Of a DNA stretch of 48,278 nucleotides, positions 9,002 to 18,330 are shown piece after piece (position 1 is the stretch's first letter; every line of letters begins with the position of its first letter). Location of the stretch: positions 1 to 48,278 of the forward strand of contig NZ_JALKIM010000023.1 in the NCBI RefSeq assembly GCF_023050945.1. The letters run 5' to 3'. The notes under the pieces were generated by a model, which saw only the letters and a list, made by a program, of their open reading frames with translations, did not search any database and was not told where the DNA came from. This DNA is from Anaerobiospirillum sp. NML120448 (GTDB taxonomy: Bacteria > Pseudomonadota > Gammaproteobacteria > Enterobacterales > Succinivibrionaceae). The position numbers and the translations under genes are program-made.

Positions 9002-10837
9002 CTATTTTTTCGCAGCAGCTTTTTGAGCTTGCTTTTGCTCACGACGCATTTTAATAAAGTTGTAACGTCCTGATACTTTGCGCATAAAGGTTAACATTGA
9101 GTTACCTGGGAAAATGCCAATACGTCTAATTTGGAATAAGTCCTTATCAAACACTACATCACCAGAATCAGTAGCCACAGCAAAGCTTACCCCTGACTCT
9201 TTAACTAGGCGCTTAACATCTTCATTAAGATCGCCATAAGGATAGGCAAAGGTAATAAATTTCTTATTAAAGCGTTGCTCTAATGCTGCCTTGGACTCAA
9301 AAATTTGCTCTTTAGCCTCAGATAAAGGTAGTTGTGACAAACGTGGATGGTTCTTAGTGTGGATACCAAACTCAATACCATAGTCCATCATTTCCTTGAT
9401 CTGCTCATCATTCATCAGGTCAAAGCGCTTTTCAGGACGCTCTTTATCGTCAGCATCCCAGCTATTGTATTTAGACTCTGAGAGTAAAAAGATTACAGCT
9501 TTAAAGCCATATTCCTTTAATAAAGGAAAAGCAGTAGTGTAATTGTCGACATAGCCATCATCAAAAGTAAGAATGACCCATTTATTGCCTTTGTTGAAGC
9601 GCTCTTTATACTTGTTATTAGCAAGTTCTTCAAAAGTTACGGTCTGATAGTTACGTGACTTAAGGTACTTTAGGTGGTTAATGAACTTGTCTTTGTCGAT
9701 GTAAGTGCCATGAATGCCATGCTCTTGTTCACTCGATGCTACACGGTGATACATAATGACAGGAATTTCATAGTGCTTAGTCTTAACATACTCACGAGCA
9801 TAAATGTGCTCAATAGCATCAACTATGTTATTGAGACTAAACTCTTTTTGCACGACCTCAAAAAGATGGGTAAGCTCATCTGGGCTCATGGCTACAGCAT
9901 GATAAATATCATCTATTAGGCGCTCATAATAAAAATGGGTTTCCTTAACTTTGTTGATATCACCAAAGTTAGAGGCTAGAGCAGAGGCAATATTATCTTT
10001 AGTTACCAAACCCTCATAAAGGGCCTCACCAATAGCAATAGTAGGGCGACCCATTAATAAGCCTTCTACAGCTGCTCGTCCTGCTCCAATAACGACATCG
10101 CTATTTTTAATAAAATCAGGAACATTATTAACGTAGCCTACAAAATTGATATTAGGGTAGTTTAAAAACTTCTGGAATTTTTCAGGCAGCTCAGAGCCAC
10201 CAACAACATTAATATGAATGTTGCTGTGATCTTTAATGCGCTCTAAAACTTCAAAAGCCACATCGCCTTTAGGGCCTGATAAACGACCTACTAAAGTGAC
10301 TTTGATAGTAGCAAAATGCTCTAAGCCCAGACCTTGCTTATCGGAGAGCTGAAATAAAAAATCTTGGTCATTAATTGGGTTGCGATAAAGTTCAGTAATA
10401 GCAGGATTAACATTTAATTCGTTAACAATTTGCTCTTTAATATTTTCGCAAACACAAATAGTACAGCTGCCAAAAGACTTGTTAATTTTGCGAGAAAGGT
10501 GAACAGGCTGACGGCCATGAGTAGAGCTGATAAATGGAATTTTGGCAATCTTGCAAGCAATGGAGCAAATCCAAGATGAAGCACGAGAGTGGGCGTGAAC
10601 TACCTGGATATCATTGTCTTTAATAATTTTAATGACTTGTCTAACTTGCTTTAAGCGAGACAAATAGGAGCGCTGATTAAAGGGAATTGGAAAATAGGTA
10701 GCTTTACATGGTTTAGTTAAAGTATCGGAGACAACAAATACTTTATGACCTCTAGAGATCAGCTCATCAGCAATGGTAACAGCGTAAACTTCTGCACCAG
10801 TTACTTCTCTTTGAGAAAGTGCCATTAATACATTCAT
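9002..10837 (-). CDS. Fusion: GT4-like glycosyltransferase + NodB polysaccharide deacetylase
   Basis: This 611-residue protein has two domains. Residues about 1-350 look like a GT-B glycosyltransferase of the GT4 type (AEVYAVTIADELISRGHKV, VVHAHSRASSW, STHGRQP, then LVGRLSGPKGD and GRAAVEGLLMGRPTIAIGE). Residues about 355-600 are a NodB-type deacetylase with VIMYHRV, the metal-binding TFDDG, HTKNHPRLS (the HxxxH pair) and AYPYGD motifs. No signal peptide or membrane segment is seen, so both domains should be cytoplasmic. A role in making and de-N-acetylating a surface sugar precursor is inference. The C-terminus is Lys/Gln/Ala-rich. Confidence 0.85.
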   Translation of the reverse strand: MNVLMALSQREVTGAEVYAVTIADELISRGHKVFVVSDTLTKPCKATYFPIPFNQRSYLSRLKQVRQVIKIIKDNDIQVVHAHSRASSWICSIACKIAKIPFISSTHGRQPVHLSRKINKSFGSCTICVCENIKEQIVNELNVNPAITELYRNPINDQDFLFQLSDKQGLGLEHFATIKVTLVGRLSGPKGDVAFEVLERIKDHSNIHINVVGGSELPEKFQKFLNYPNINFVGYVNNVPDFIKNSDVVIGAGRAAVEGLLMGRPTIAIGEALYEGLVTKDNIASALASNFGDINKVKETHFYYERLIDDIYHAVAMSPDELTHLFEVVQKEFSLNNIVDAIEHIYAREYVKTKHYEIPVIMYHRVASSEQEHGIHGTYIDKDKFINHLKYLKSRNYQTVTFEELANNKYKERFNKGNKWVILTFDDGYVDNYTTAFPLLKEYGFKAVIFLLSESKYNSWDADDKERPEKRFDLMNDEQIKEMMDYGIEFGIHTKNHPRLSQLPLSEAKEQIFESKAALEQRFNKKFITFAYPYGDLNEDVKRLVKESGVSFAVATDSGDVVFDKDLFQIRRIGIFPGNSMLTFMRKVSGRYNFIKMRREQKQAQKAAAKK

Positions 10838-11864
10838 ATAAACTTGGCGCTTAAACCTAGGGCAATTACTAGGTAAAGATGCGCCCTCCTTTAATCATGA
10901 GTGAACAATATTGTGGCGCTTAGTTTAATTTAAGGCTGTGCTAAGCTACCTTGACCTCATTGGTTTTAGTTTTGGGAGGGGAAGATTTCCCTTTACCAAA
11001 AATACAAGCTAGTTTTAACCACAAGCAGTTTAATCTAAGCTTTAGAATTTTAGTGCACCTTTAAGGTTTTTTAAAAAAATCTAGATAATTATATAGTTTT
11101 TATCTTTAAAAAACATTAGGCTAAGTCCCTAACCAACATAGTTTGCAAACCCTCACCAAGTCCTATAAAAGTCCAATTATTGCCCATCTCTACCCTACAG
11201 ATAAGTAAACAAGCAAGCTTGTTGTTCTCAATGGTTTGCCCATAAAGCGCTAAATATTAGCAATACTCAGTACCAGTCCTAAAACAGATCCAGTCAATCA
11301 ATCAATCAAGCAAGTAAAAGCAAGTCAAGCTAAGCTTAGAGCTCAGGCTATTAAGATGGGGTAAGGTATGATGTTTGGTGTTCTTTTTATTTAGCTTAGT
11401 AAGCATGTGTCTTACTTAGTCATATATCAACCTAAGGAGGCTATCACATATATGCTATACCATTAATTAGGTTGTGTCGCAAAAAAGTGGGGTGCTGTGG
11501 CGATAACAGAACAAGCTGGCATGCAAGCCAGCAAGCTCGGTAGCAAGCTGGCAAGCAAGCTGGCAAGCAAGCTGGCAAGCAAGTTGGCAAGTACGCTGGC
11601 AATTATGTAAGTTGGCAAGCATGTAAGCATGTAAGAGGGTAGGCTTGCTGGCTGCTAAGGATGCTATTAACCAAGAGTAGTAAGAGCAGTGGTTTGTTTG
11701 CGCTTGGCTTAGAGCTCATGAAAAAAGCTGGTAGTAGTAGCCTAGGGTTTGGTTAGTATTATGTGCAACTAGGCTCTTTTGTTAGTTTATGCGCTTGTTT
11801 AATAGATTTCTTGGTTAAAGGCTTGAGGTGCTGTGTTTGCTGGGCTATTGCTGGCTTGCTGTTC
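10838..11864. repeat. 1-kb spacer with 12-bp minisatellite
   Basis: I find no gene. At about 11542-11617 a 12-bp unit, CAAGCAAGCTGG, is repeated about four times, with decaying variants on both sides (GCAAGCCAGCAAGC, CAAGTTGG, AAGCATGTAAGCATGTAAG). A (CAAT)n-like run, TCAATCAATCAATCAAGCAAG, lies near 11298-11317. The remaining sequence is AT-rich without evident promoters or RNA genes. Confidence 0.5.
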
Positions 11865-12503
11865 TTAGAGTAATAAACTTTGCTTAGTGCGCTTTGGGGC
11901 CTGGTGATTGTGGTGAGGGCCAATGAATTTTTCTGCCCAAGTTAAATTGTAAAAACGCTCAAACTTATAGCCACATTGGTTAAGGGTTCCTACTACGGTA
12001 AAACCTTGTTTGTGGTGAAAGTGTAAGCTGGCATCAGTTAAGTATTCATCAGGCTTATCAACAGGAGTGGCTATGCAGGCATAAAGGTTTAATATGCCTT
12101 GTTGCTTGAGGAGGTGCTCCATTACTTCATATAATTTTGCACCTATGCCTAAAGCTCTCACCTTGTGATCAAGATAAATGCTCAGCTCAACAGAATGACA
12201 AAAAGCACCACGAGAACCAAGCTGGTGAGCATAGCAATAGCCTATTGGTTTATCTTCTTTGACCGCCACTAAAAAAGGAAAGTCCTTAAGAGTAGAGCTA
12301 ATTAACTGGGTAAATTCCTCAGTGCTGGGCTTTTGAGTGGCAAAAGTAATGGCAGTATGCTCAACATAATAATTGTAGATAGTGAGCAAGGAATCAACAT
12401 CGTCAAGGCTGGCCATTCTAATAATCAAAGATGAGCCATCAGTAAGTTTGTCTTCAAATAATAAAGGCTGTTTACCCTCAAAAGTCTTGTCTACACTATC
12501 CAT
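11865..12503 (-). CDS. GNAT acetyltransferase, phosphinothricin-acetyltransferase-like
   Basis: This 212-residue GNAT protein has the Pat/YncA layout: IRMASLDDVDSLLTIYNYYVE at the start of the fold, then the SVELSIYLDHKVRALGIGAKL acetyl-CoA loop and the SLHFHHKQGFTVVGTLNQCG segment with FERFYNLTWAEK near the end. This family N-acetylates small amino-acid-like compounds such as methionine sulfoximine or phosphinothricin, or certain amino acids; the substrate here is not readable. The acetyl-CoA loop is ALGIGAK rather than the usual R/Q-x-x-G-x-G/A. It sits between mrdB and the GT-deacetylase fusion, with no clear functional tie. Confidence 0.85.
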   Translation of the reverse strand: MDSVDKTFEGKQPLLFEDKLTDGSSLIIRMASLDDVDSLLTIYNYYVEHTAITFATQKPSTEEFTQLISSTLKDFPFLVAVKEDKPIGYCYAHQLGSRGAFCHSVELSIYLDHKVRALGIGAKLYEVMEHLLKQQGILNLYACIATPVDKPDEYLTDASLHFHHKQGFTVVGTLNQCGYKFERFYNLTWAEKFIGPHHNHQAPKRTKQSLLL

Positions 12504-12667
12504 AAATATGAACTCTTTGTGCTTGCTTGCTTGCTGCTGTTGTTGTTGTGTTGTGTTGGTTGTAGTTGTGGTTTTAATAGGGGCAATAATCTTGCCTCAT
12601 GGCTAAAGAGGGACGACTTAGAGCCAATATTAAGTCATCCCTCTGGTAAAGAAGGTGGTGGTAGCTG

Positions 12668-13807
12668 CTACGAGAAGTAGGTTTGCTTCTTATGCGTATG
12701 GATAGACATGATCATGCCAAAGGTAATGGCTAAAATAATCATGGACGTACCGCCATAGCTGACCATAGGTAAAGGCACGCCTACTACAGGTAAAATGCCG
12801 CTCACCATACCAATATTAATAAAGATATAGAAAGGTAAGGTAAAGGAATAAGTACCAGCTAAGATACGGTCAAAATTGGTGCGGGCGTTTACCGTGATAT
12901 AAATACAACGTGCAAAAATAAACAGATAAATGGCCATGAGAATAAAGAAGCCAATAAGGCCTGTTTCCTCTGCCAGCACCGCAAAAATAAAGTCAGTATG
13001 AGGCTCTGGTAAAAAGTCCAATTGCGATTGCGAGCCTTGAAGCCATCCTTTACCGTAAATACCGCCTGAGCCAATAGCAATTTTGGATTGGATAATATGA
13101 TAACCCGAACCTAAAGGATCACTCTCTGGGTTTAAGAAGGTTAATACACGCTGTTTTTGGTAATCGTGGAGTACATAATTCCACATAATAGGTAGTGCCG
13201 TAGCTCCTAAAAGTACACCTGTACCAATCCACCAAAAGCTTAGTCCTGCTAAGAAAATGGCAATAAAACCAGAGGTTGCCACCAAAATAGCTGTACCTAA
13301 GTCTGGTTGTAGCGCAATTAAAACAGTAGGTATAGCTAATAAGAAAAAGGCTATGATTAAATTGATTTTACGTGGAGGCAGTGTTTCTTTAGCAAAGAAA
13401 GCGGCAATAGTTAAAGGCATAGTCAGCTTTAAAAATTCTGAAGGCTGAAGACGCATAAAACCAATGTTTAGCCAGCGTTGAGCGCCTTTGGAAATATCAC
13501 CTACAAGCTCAACTAGGAGTAAAAAGATTAAGCAGATAATGTAGGCATAAATGGCGCTTTTAGCCAAATACTTGGGTGGAATTTGGGCAACAAAGATCAT
13601 GGCCAAAAAAGCTAAGCTAGTACGTATAATTTGACGCTCCAGCATCTCAACATGTTGACCAGAAGCAGAGTAAAGGACAAACAATGACATGCCCAGGGTC
13701 ATTAGCAAACCAAGCAATAGAGGTAGATCTATATGACAGCGCACTAAAAATGGCTGAACCTGCTTGCTATCAGACATATTAACTGAACTTTTATCATTCT
13801 TAGGCAT
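12668..13807 (-). CDS. mrdB: RodA peptidoglycan polymerase (SEDS family)
   Basis: RodA polymerises lipid II during cell elongation in partnership with PBP2. The protein has 379 residues and about ten membrane segments. Characteristic SEDS motifs are GAQRWLNIGFMRLQPSEF, ALQPDLGTA, LDFLPEPHTDFIFAVLAEE and GVPLPMVSYGGTSM. The Asp in the FLPEPHTDFIF loop and the ExxG after it match catalytic-site features of RodA. It follows mrdA on the same strand as in E. coli, but separated by 661 bp rather than a few bases. Confidence 0.96.
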   Translation of the reverse strand: MPKNDKSSVNMSDSKQVQPFLVRCHIDLPLLLGLLMTLGMSLFVLYSASGQHVEMLERQIIRTSLAFLAMIFVAQIPPKYLAKSAIYAYIICLIFLLLVELVGDISKGAQRWLNIGFMRLQPSEFLKLTMPLTIAAFFAKETLPPRKINLIIAFFLLAIPTVLIALQPDLGTAILVATSGFIAIFLAGLSFWWIGTGVLLGATALPIMWNYVLHDYQKQRVLTFLNPESDPLGSGYHIIQSKIAIGSGGIYGKGWLQGSQSQLDFLPEPHTDFIFAVLAEETGLIGFFILMAIYLFIFARCIYITVNARTNFDRILAGTYSFTLPFYIFINIGMVSGILPVVGVPLPMVSYGGTSMIILAITFGMIMSIHTHKKQTYFS

Positions 13808-14468
13808 GTTCTTAAAAAACCGATTAAGATTAAAAAAACAACCCCTCTATCAACCAAGAGGGCGTTGGTCTGCAAAAAAGGGAACTTTTTAGCTCATTAA
13901 AAATGAGTGCTCAATTTGCTAGTTCCACAAAAAAAACAACATCTGGGCACAAAGCCCATAAGGGCCATAAGGGCCATGCAGCTCATAAAAGCCATACTGG
14001 CTGTAACTGCCATTTAGCTGCTACTAATATTGCAAAGCTCCGTACCAGGTGCGCCACACACTCACCAGGCACGTTACCTCATCACAATAGGAGGCAATTC
14101 CTAACAAGGCTAAGCTCGACCTAAAAAGCTCAAGCTTTTTAAAGCTTTTTAAGACCATTCCTTATAAGGTTAGGTCTTAGGAGCTGTGCTTATTACCAGC
14201 AAGAGCTTAGCTCTTACAGTATAGCTCTAGGGATTAAGCTGCGCTTAGGATTTGTCCTGGCTTTATCATGGCCTAGGCCTAGGTTTAGCCTGGCCTGGCC
14301 TAGCCCAGGCTGGCCTGGGCGTAGTGCTTATGGCTATGGGCAGCTGCTCTAAGGTTCCAGTTAAAAGTAGCTTTAATCTGGTGGCTAACAGCTAAGCTTG
14401 GCTAACCTAAGCCAGGCTAAGCAAAGCTTAGCTGGGTTTAGTTTGGTAGGAGAGAGCATAGGGAGGTT
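13808..14468. other. 661-bp mrdA-mrdB spacer rich in palindromes
   Basis: No confident gene. On the plus strand a 73-codon frame (13903-14124) encodes a His/Lys/Gly-rich peptide with GHKAHKGHKGHAAHKSH, but it has no ribosome binding site. AAAAAGCT and AGCTTTTT (14123-14140) form a perfect hairpin that may terminate in either direction. From about 14270 to 14330 units of GGCCTAGG and CCTGGCC repeat in both orientations, forming several alternative hairpins. AAGCTTAG/CTAAGCTT units recur to 14445. Confidence 0.5.
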
Positions 14469-16481
14469 TTAGCGAACCTCGACTGTTCCGCCCATACCAA
14501 ATTTGATTGATTTGGATACTTTTTCACCCTCGTAGCCATTAGGATAGAGCTCAAAGTAGCGATCCATAAGTTTACGTACGACTGGGGCTCCTACTGATGA
14601 GCCACCACCTTCATTTTCTAGAATAATACCAACTAGAATGCGTGGGCGATAATACGGTGCAAAAGCCACAAAGAGGGCATTATCGCGATGCTCTGTTTTA
14701 AGAGCATTGGCATTGTACTTTTCGCCTTGCTTAATGGATACAATTTGAGCGGTACCTGACTTACCAGCAGCCTTGTAAGTAGTGCCAGTAAAAGCTTTTC
14801 TACCAGTGCCTTCTGGGCCGTTTACTACTAAGTACATACCTGCACGAGCAACATCAAAATAGCTCTTATCTTTTACTTTTAAATTTTCTCCTAGCAGAGG
14901 ATCATCAAAGATACGAGCAATACCCATAGTCTTAGGATCAACAATGTCCTTTAACAAATGTGGGGTGACAAAGCGACCATGGTTAGCCAGCATGGAATGA
15001 GCCTTTACCAACTGAATTAAGGTAGTAGTCCAATAGCCTTGACCAATACCAATTGGAATAGTGTCGCCAATATGCCAGCCTTGCTTATAGCGACGGTATT
15101 TCCAGTCAGGAGATGGATTGATACCTAAACTCTCTTCATGAATATCAATACCTGAGGCACGACCAAAGCCGTATTTATCAAGATATTCATGAATCTTTTC
15201 AATACCTGCTCTATAAGCTAAGTCATAGAAGTAAGTATCGGCTGACAACTCAATGGCACGATAAGAATCAAGCCAGCCGTGGCCCCAAGATCTCCAATCT
15301 CTAAAACGGTGAGAGGAGCCTGGCAGACTAAAGTAAGCTGCTCCAAAATAAGAACTAGTAGGAGTAATTAACTCCTCATTAAGTCCCATAATAGTTAAGA
15401 GGGGCTTAATGGTTGATGCAGGAGCATAACCACCTTGGGTAACACGGTTAATTAAAGGTTTGCCAGGGTGATTAATTAAGTAAGAGTATTCTTTATTTCT
15501 AATACCACGTACGAATAAATTAGGATCATAAGATGGGTTAGAGTAAAAAGCTAAGATACCACCTGTAGCTGGTTCCACAGCAACAATAGCGCCCTTCATA
15601 TCGCCCAATAGTTCTTGAGCATAATATTGCAAGCGAATGTCTAAAGTTAAAGTAATATCACGACCATGGGTTGGAGGATTGTACTTTAAGGTACGTAAGA
15701 TTTGGCCATGGCTGTTAACCTCTACTTCACGAGAGCCTGCTATACCATGAAGTTCATTTTCATAAAAACGCTCAATACCAAGCTTACCAATAGCAGTAGT
15801 ACCTTCGTAATTATCAATTTTGCCTTGAGCGGTCAGTTTTTCCACATCATTAGCATTAATACGAGATACATAGCCAATAGCATGAGTAGTGGTGCTAGCA
15901 AAAGGATAGAAGCGCTTTAAATCAGATGAAATCTGAACATTAGGATACTTATGGCGATTGACAGAGAAGGTGGCTATTTGCTCTTCTGTTAGTAAATCGG
16001 CAATTTCAACGCCACTAAAGCGTTGACGAGTACGTGATAGCGCCAGGATATGATCAATATCTTGTTCGGTCAGCTCTAAATCCATGAGCTCGTTAAGACT
16101 ATTGATAGTATCAAGGGTAGAGATTTCCTTATTTGGGAAGATTACCAAATGGAATACAGGACGGTTTTCGGCTAATACTACATGGTTACGATCGTAAATA
16201 ATGCCACGTTGAGGTACTACAGGGAGAACTCTAATACGATTAACGTTAGAGCGGGTCTGATAATCCTCATAGGATAATACTTGGAGGTAGTACAGATTAG
16301 CCGTTAAGATAGAAATACAGATAGCTACGACTACGCATCCTAAGATAATACGTAATCTAAAGATGCGTTGCTCTTGCTCAACATTCTTAACTTGAATGCC
16401 GCCTTGGCTCTTTTCCTTGCGTTTCTTTATTTTCTTACTAAAGATGGAACGCTCTTTGCGATTGCGTTTTTTAAAAAACAC
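14469..16481 (-). CDS. mrdA: Penicillin-binding protein 2, elongation transpeptidase
   Basis: PBP2 cross-links peptidoglycan in the elongasome with RodA. The protein has 670 residues: a basic cytoplasmic N-terminus, one membrane segment at about 43-66, a PBP dimerisation domain, and a transpeptidase domain. Active-site motifs are S356-T-I-K359, S413-A-D and K574-S-G-T577. The N-terminal cytoplasmic stretch is long (about 40 residues) and strongly basic. rlmH lies 69 bp upstream, giving the rsfS-rlmH-mrdA order of E. coli. Confidence 0.97.
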   Translation of the reverse strand: MFFKKRNRKERSIFSKKIKKRKEKSQGGIQVKNVEQEQRIFRLRIILGCVVVAICISILTANLYYLQVLSYEDYQTRSNVNRIRVLPVVPQRGIIYDRNHVVLAENRPVFHLVIFPNKEISTLDTINSLNELMDLELTEQDIDHILALSRTRQRFSGVEIADLLTEEQIATFSVNRHKYPNVQISSDLKRFYPFASTTTHAIGYVSRINANDVEKLTAQGKIDNYEGTTAIGKLGIERFYENELHGIAGSREVEVNSHGQILRTLKYNPPTHGRDITLTLDIRLQYYAQELLGDMKGAIVAVEPATGGILAFYSNPSYDPNLFVRGIRNKEYSYLINHPGKPLINRVTQGGYAPASTIKPLLTIMGLNEELITPTSSYFGAAYFSLPGSSHRFRDWRSWGHGWLDSYRAIELSADTYFYDLAYRAGIEKIHEYLDKYGFGRASGIDIHEESLGINPSPDWKYRRYKQGWHIGDTIPIGIGQGYWTTTLIQLVKAHSMLANHGRFVTPHLLKDIVDPKTMGIARIFDDPLLGENLKVKDKSYFDVARAGMYLVVNGPEGTGRKAFTGTTYKAAGKSGTAQIVSIKQGEKYNANALKTEHRDNALFVAFAPYYRPRILVGIILENEGGGSSVGAPVVRKLMDRYFELYPNGYEGEKVSKSIKFGMGGTVEVR

Positions 16482-16550
16482 GAGGGCTACCTAACTTACA
16501 CAAAGGGCCAATGAGGGGATCACAGGCGGTTAAACAAAATAAGCTAAAAT

Positions 16551-17021
16551 TTAAGCTCTATGATAAGGTAAATTTGCATCAATACTATAAGCTCTATATA
16601 AGGCCTCAGCAATCACAACACGAACTAAAGGATGAGGCATAGTGAGCTTAGATAATGAGATAGTTTCATTAGCTTTATTTAATACCTCTTTAGTTAGGCC
16701 CTCTGGTCCGCCAATGATAATGACCACATCTGAGCCTAATTGCTGATAATCATGAATCTTATCAGCCAATTCCATAGAGGTATATTGCTTGCCATGCTCA
16801 TCTAAAGCAACAATATAAGCCCTTTTAGGTAAGGCCTCTAAAATAGCCTTGGCCTCAATTTCTTTGGCTTTGTCAGAAGTGGCCTTACTAAGACGTTTGA
16901 CTGGCTCAATTTCTTGAAGTACCAGTTGCATATGAGATGGCATACGCTTTTGGTATTCAGTAAAGCCAGTAGTAACCCAAGCAGGCATTTTAGTGCCCAC
17001 AGCAAGCAAAATAAATTTCAT
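16551..17021 (-). CDS. rlmH: 23S rRNA (pseudouridine-1915-N3)-methyltransferase
   Basis: RlmH methylates pseudouridine 1915 in helix 69 of 23S rRNA on assembled 70S ribosomes. The protein is 156 residues from the ATG at 17021 (MKFILLAVGTKMPAWV), nearly the E. coli length of 155. SPOUT motifs are visible: VIIIGGPEGL for the SAM-binding knot, then LSKLTMPHPLVRVVIAEALYRAYSI, and the C-terminus ends in PYHRA. The gene is 17 bp after rsfS, so the two are probably co-transcribed. Confidence 0.97.
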   Translation of the reverse strand: MKFILLAVGTKMPAWVTTGFTEYQKRMPSHMQLVLQEIEPVKRLSKATSDKAKEIEAKAILEALPKRAYIVALDEHGKQYTSMELADKIHDYQQLGSDVVIIIGGPEGLTKEVLNKANETISLSKLTMPHPLVRVVIAEALYRAYSIDANLPYHRA

Positions 17022-17038
17022 AACTATTAAATAGCAGA

Positions 17039-17407
17039 TTAAGCCTGGTCTTCGGTAAGACCTGCAGCCATACACTTATAAAGGTTTTCTAATTGATAGC
17101 GTTGACGCTCGCTCTCTTGCATGATGTGCACCATTACTAAGCCAACATCAACAATAACCCACTTACCCTCTTGCTCACCGCTAACGGCAACACCATGGAT
17201 ATCATGCTTGGCTAAGTACTCAACTAAACGATCGGCCATAGCGCTAACATGGCGATTGGAGGTACCTGTAGTAATTACCATGACATCAGTAATAGAGCAG
17301 TGCTCATGTACATCAATGGATACAGTGTCATTTGCCTTAGAGGAATCTAAAGAGGCTTCAACAAGAGCTAAGAGCTCTTGAGTTGTGTAATCTTTTGAGC
17401 TAATCAA
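17039..17407 (-). CDS. rsfS: Ribosomal silencing factor RsfS
   Basis: RsfS binds ribosomal protein uL14 on the 50S subunit and blocks subunit joining when nutrients are scarce. The protein has 122 residues with family motifs VMVITTGTSNRHVSAMADRLVE and GEQEGKWVIVDVGLVMVHIM. The start appears to be TTG at 17407, with GGAAG nine bases upstream; no ATG is available in frame nearby. In E. coli cobC and nadD lie just upstream; here the accessory island intervenes before nadD. Confidence 0.95.
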   Translation of the reverse strand: MISSKDYTTQELLALVEASLDSSKANDTVSIDVHEHCSITDVMVITTGTSNRHVSAMADRLVEYLAKHDIHGVAVSGEQEGKWVIVDVGLVMVHIMQESERQRYQLENLYKCMAAGLTEDQA

Positions 17408-18330
17408 AGAACTTAACTTCCTAATTAATGAATACTAATAGCAAAGTTAGCAAAAAAAATGTCGTGCTTAAACTAAGCTAAAATCGATAGTTTATACAAA
17501 AATAGTGCTCATTTTGCAAGTGCTTTTCTATACTGCCCTGCCATTTCTTTGCATTTCTAACATAAAGCCTGCGACATAATAAATTTCCACCTGAACGGAC
17601 GACTTTAACGTAACCTGCAATAACTGTCTGTGATGCCTACAATGAAGTAGATCTAATGGCAGCGTAGTCATAGTTCTCCACGATATATCAACCATAACCT
17701 GACAGAACACACTTTTAGTGAGTTACTACTTAAAAAGTGAGTTTGTCTTCTGTACAGGTGGATAAATTTGGAGAAGACTTACTAAAAAAATAATAAGGCA
17801 AACTTAGTTGCTCTTTTCTATATAAATCATTTCTAGCTTGCGTAATAAGCAACATCAATGATTTATGAATGTAATTCTTAATTTTTCAAAACTTATAAAC
17901 TCCGCTCCTCTTCTGAATGTTAATTTGAAATTTGACTCTATTATTGATAGCAATGGTTAAAGTAAGGTTGATATTAGTTTTCATTAACAACATTTTAGCT
18001 AGCAGTATCGTATTCTTTCAAAGTTATCACTATTAATGGAAAGCTAATATTTAAAGTAAAATATGCTCCCTATTGTTTTATGAATGGCATTCATATAAAA
18101 TTACTTAAAAGCGGCAAATTAAAGAGCTGTTTTTATAAAACCTGTTATATATGCCGTTTTTCAGTAAAAAATTTTAACTAAATCACATTATGAATTACTT
18201 TCACAAAAAATTTTTCTAAAATTATGTTGATTTATGAATTACGTTCTTAATATAATAAGAGCCACAGACAGATTATGAATGGCATTCATAATCTAAAATA
18301 AATATTTCCTTAGTTAAGTAGGAGGTTCTC
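17408..18330. promoter_or_regulatory. 923-bp control region with five related palindromes
   Basis: No gene is evident. Consensus TTATGAATGGCATTCATAA occurs exactly at 18273-18291 and with one mismatch at 18078-18096. Weaker versions lie at 17863-17881 (16/19), 18188-18206 (15/19) and 18232-18250 (15/19). A possible still weaker one is near 17913. All lie upstream of the plus-strand small-gene/type I operon. The half-sites recall ArgR boxes (TGAAT/ATTCA), but the spacer is three bases rather than four. Confidence 0.7.
18227..18256 (+). promoter_or_regulatory. Sigma-70-type promoter overlapping an operator
   Basis: TTGATT (18227-18232) and TATAAT (18251-18256) are separated by 18 bp. The palindrome at 18232-18250 fills the spacer, and the perfect palindrome at 18273-18291 lies just after the expected start point. 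A repressor bound at either site would block RNA polymerase. The promoter drives the gene at 18331 and probably the genes beyond. Confidence 0.6.

Noticed and set aside
12382-12606. Plus-strand frame with a Cys/Val-rich run
   Set aside because: It is antisense to the acetyltransferase start and its Cys/Val run comes from the TTG/TTGTTG simple repeat at 12520-12570.
13903-14124. His/Lys-rich 73-codon frame on the plus strand
   Set aside because: No Shine-Dalgarno, simple-sequence composition (repeated GHK/HKG codons) and a location in a palindrome-rich spacer. It could be a metal-binding peptide but evidence is too thin.
17528-17710. 60-codon minus-strand frame in the control region
   Set aside because: No ribosome binding site, atypical composition and no resemblance to known proteins. 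Likely chance.
17863-18291. ArgR boxes
   Set aside because: TGAAT/ATTCA half-sites match, but the spacing is three bases instead of four and the adjacent genes have no arginine link. Kept as an unknown operator.
18078-18291. CRISPR array
   Set aside because: The repeats are palindromic, irregularly spaced (centres 17872, 18087, 18197, 18241, 18282) and of unequal quality; no spacers of uniform length and no cas gene.
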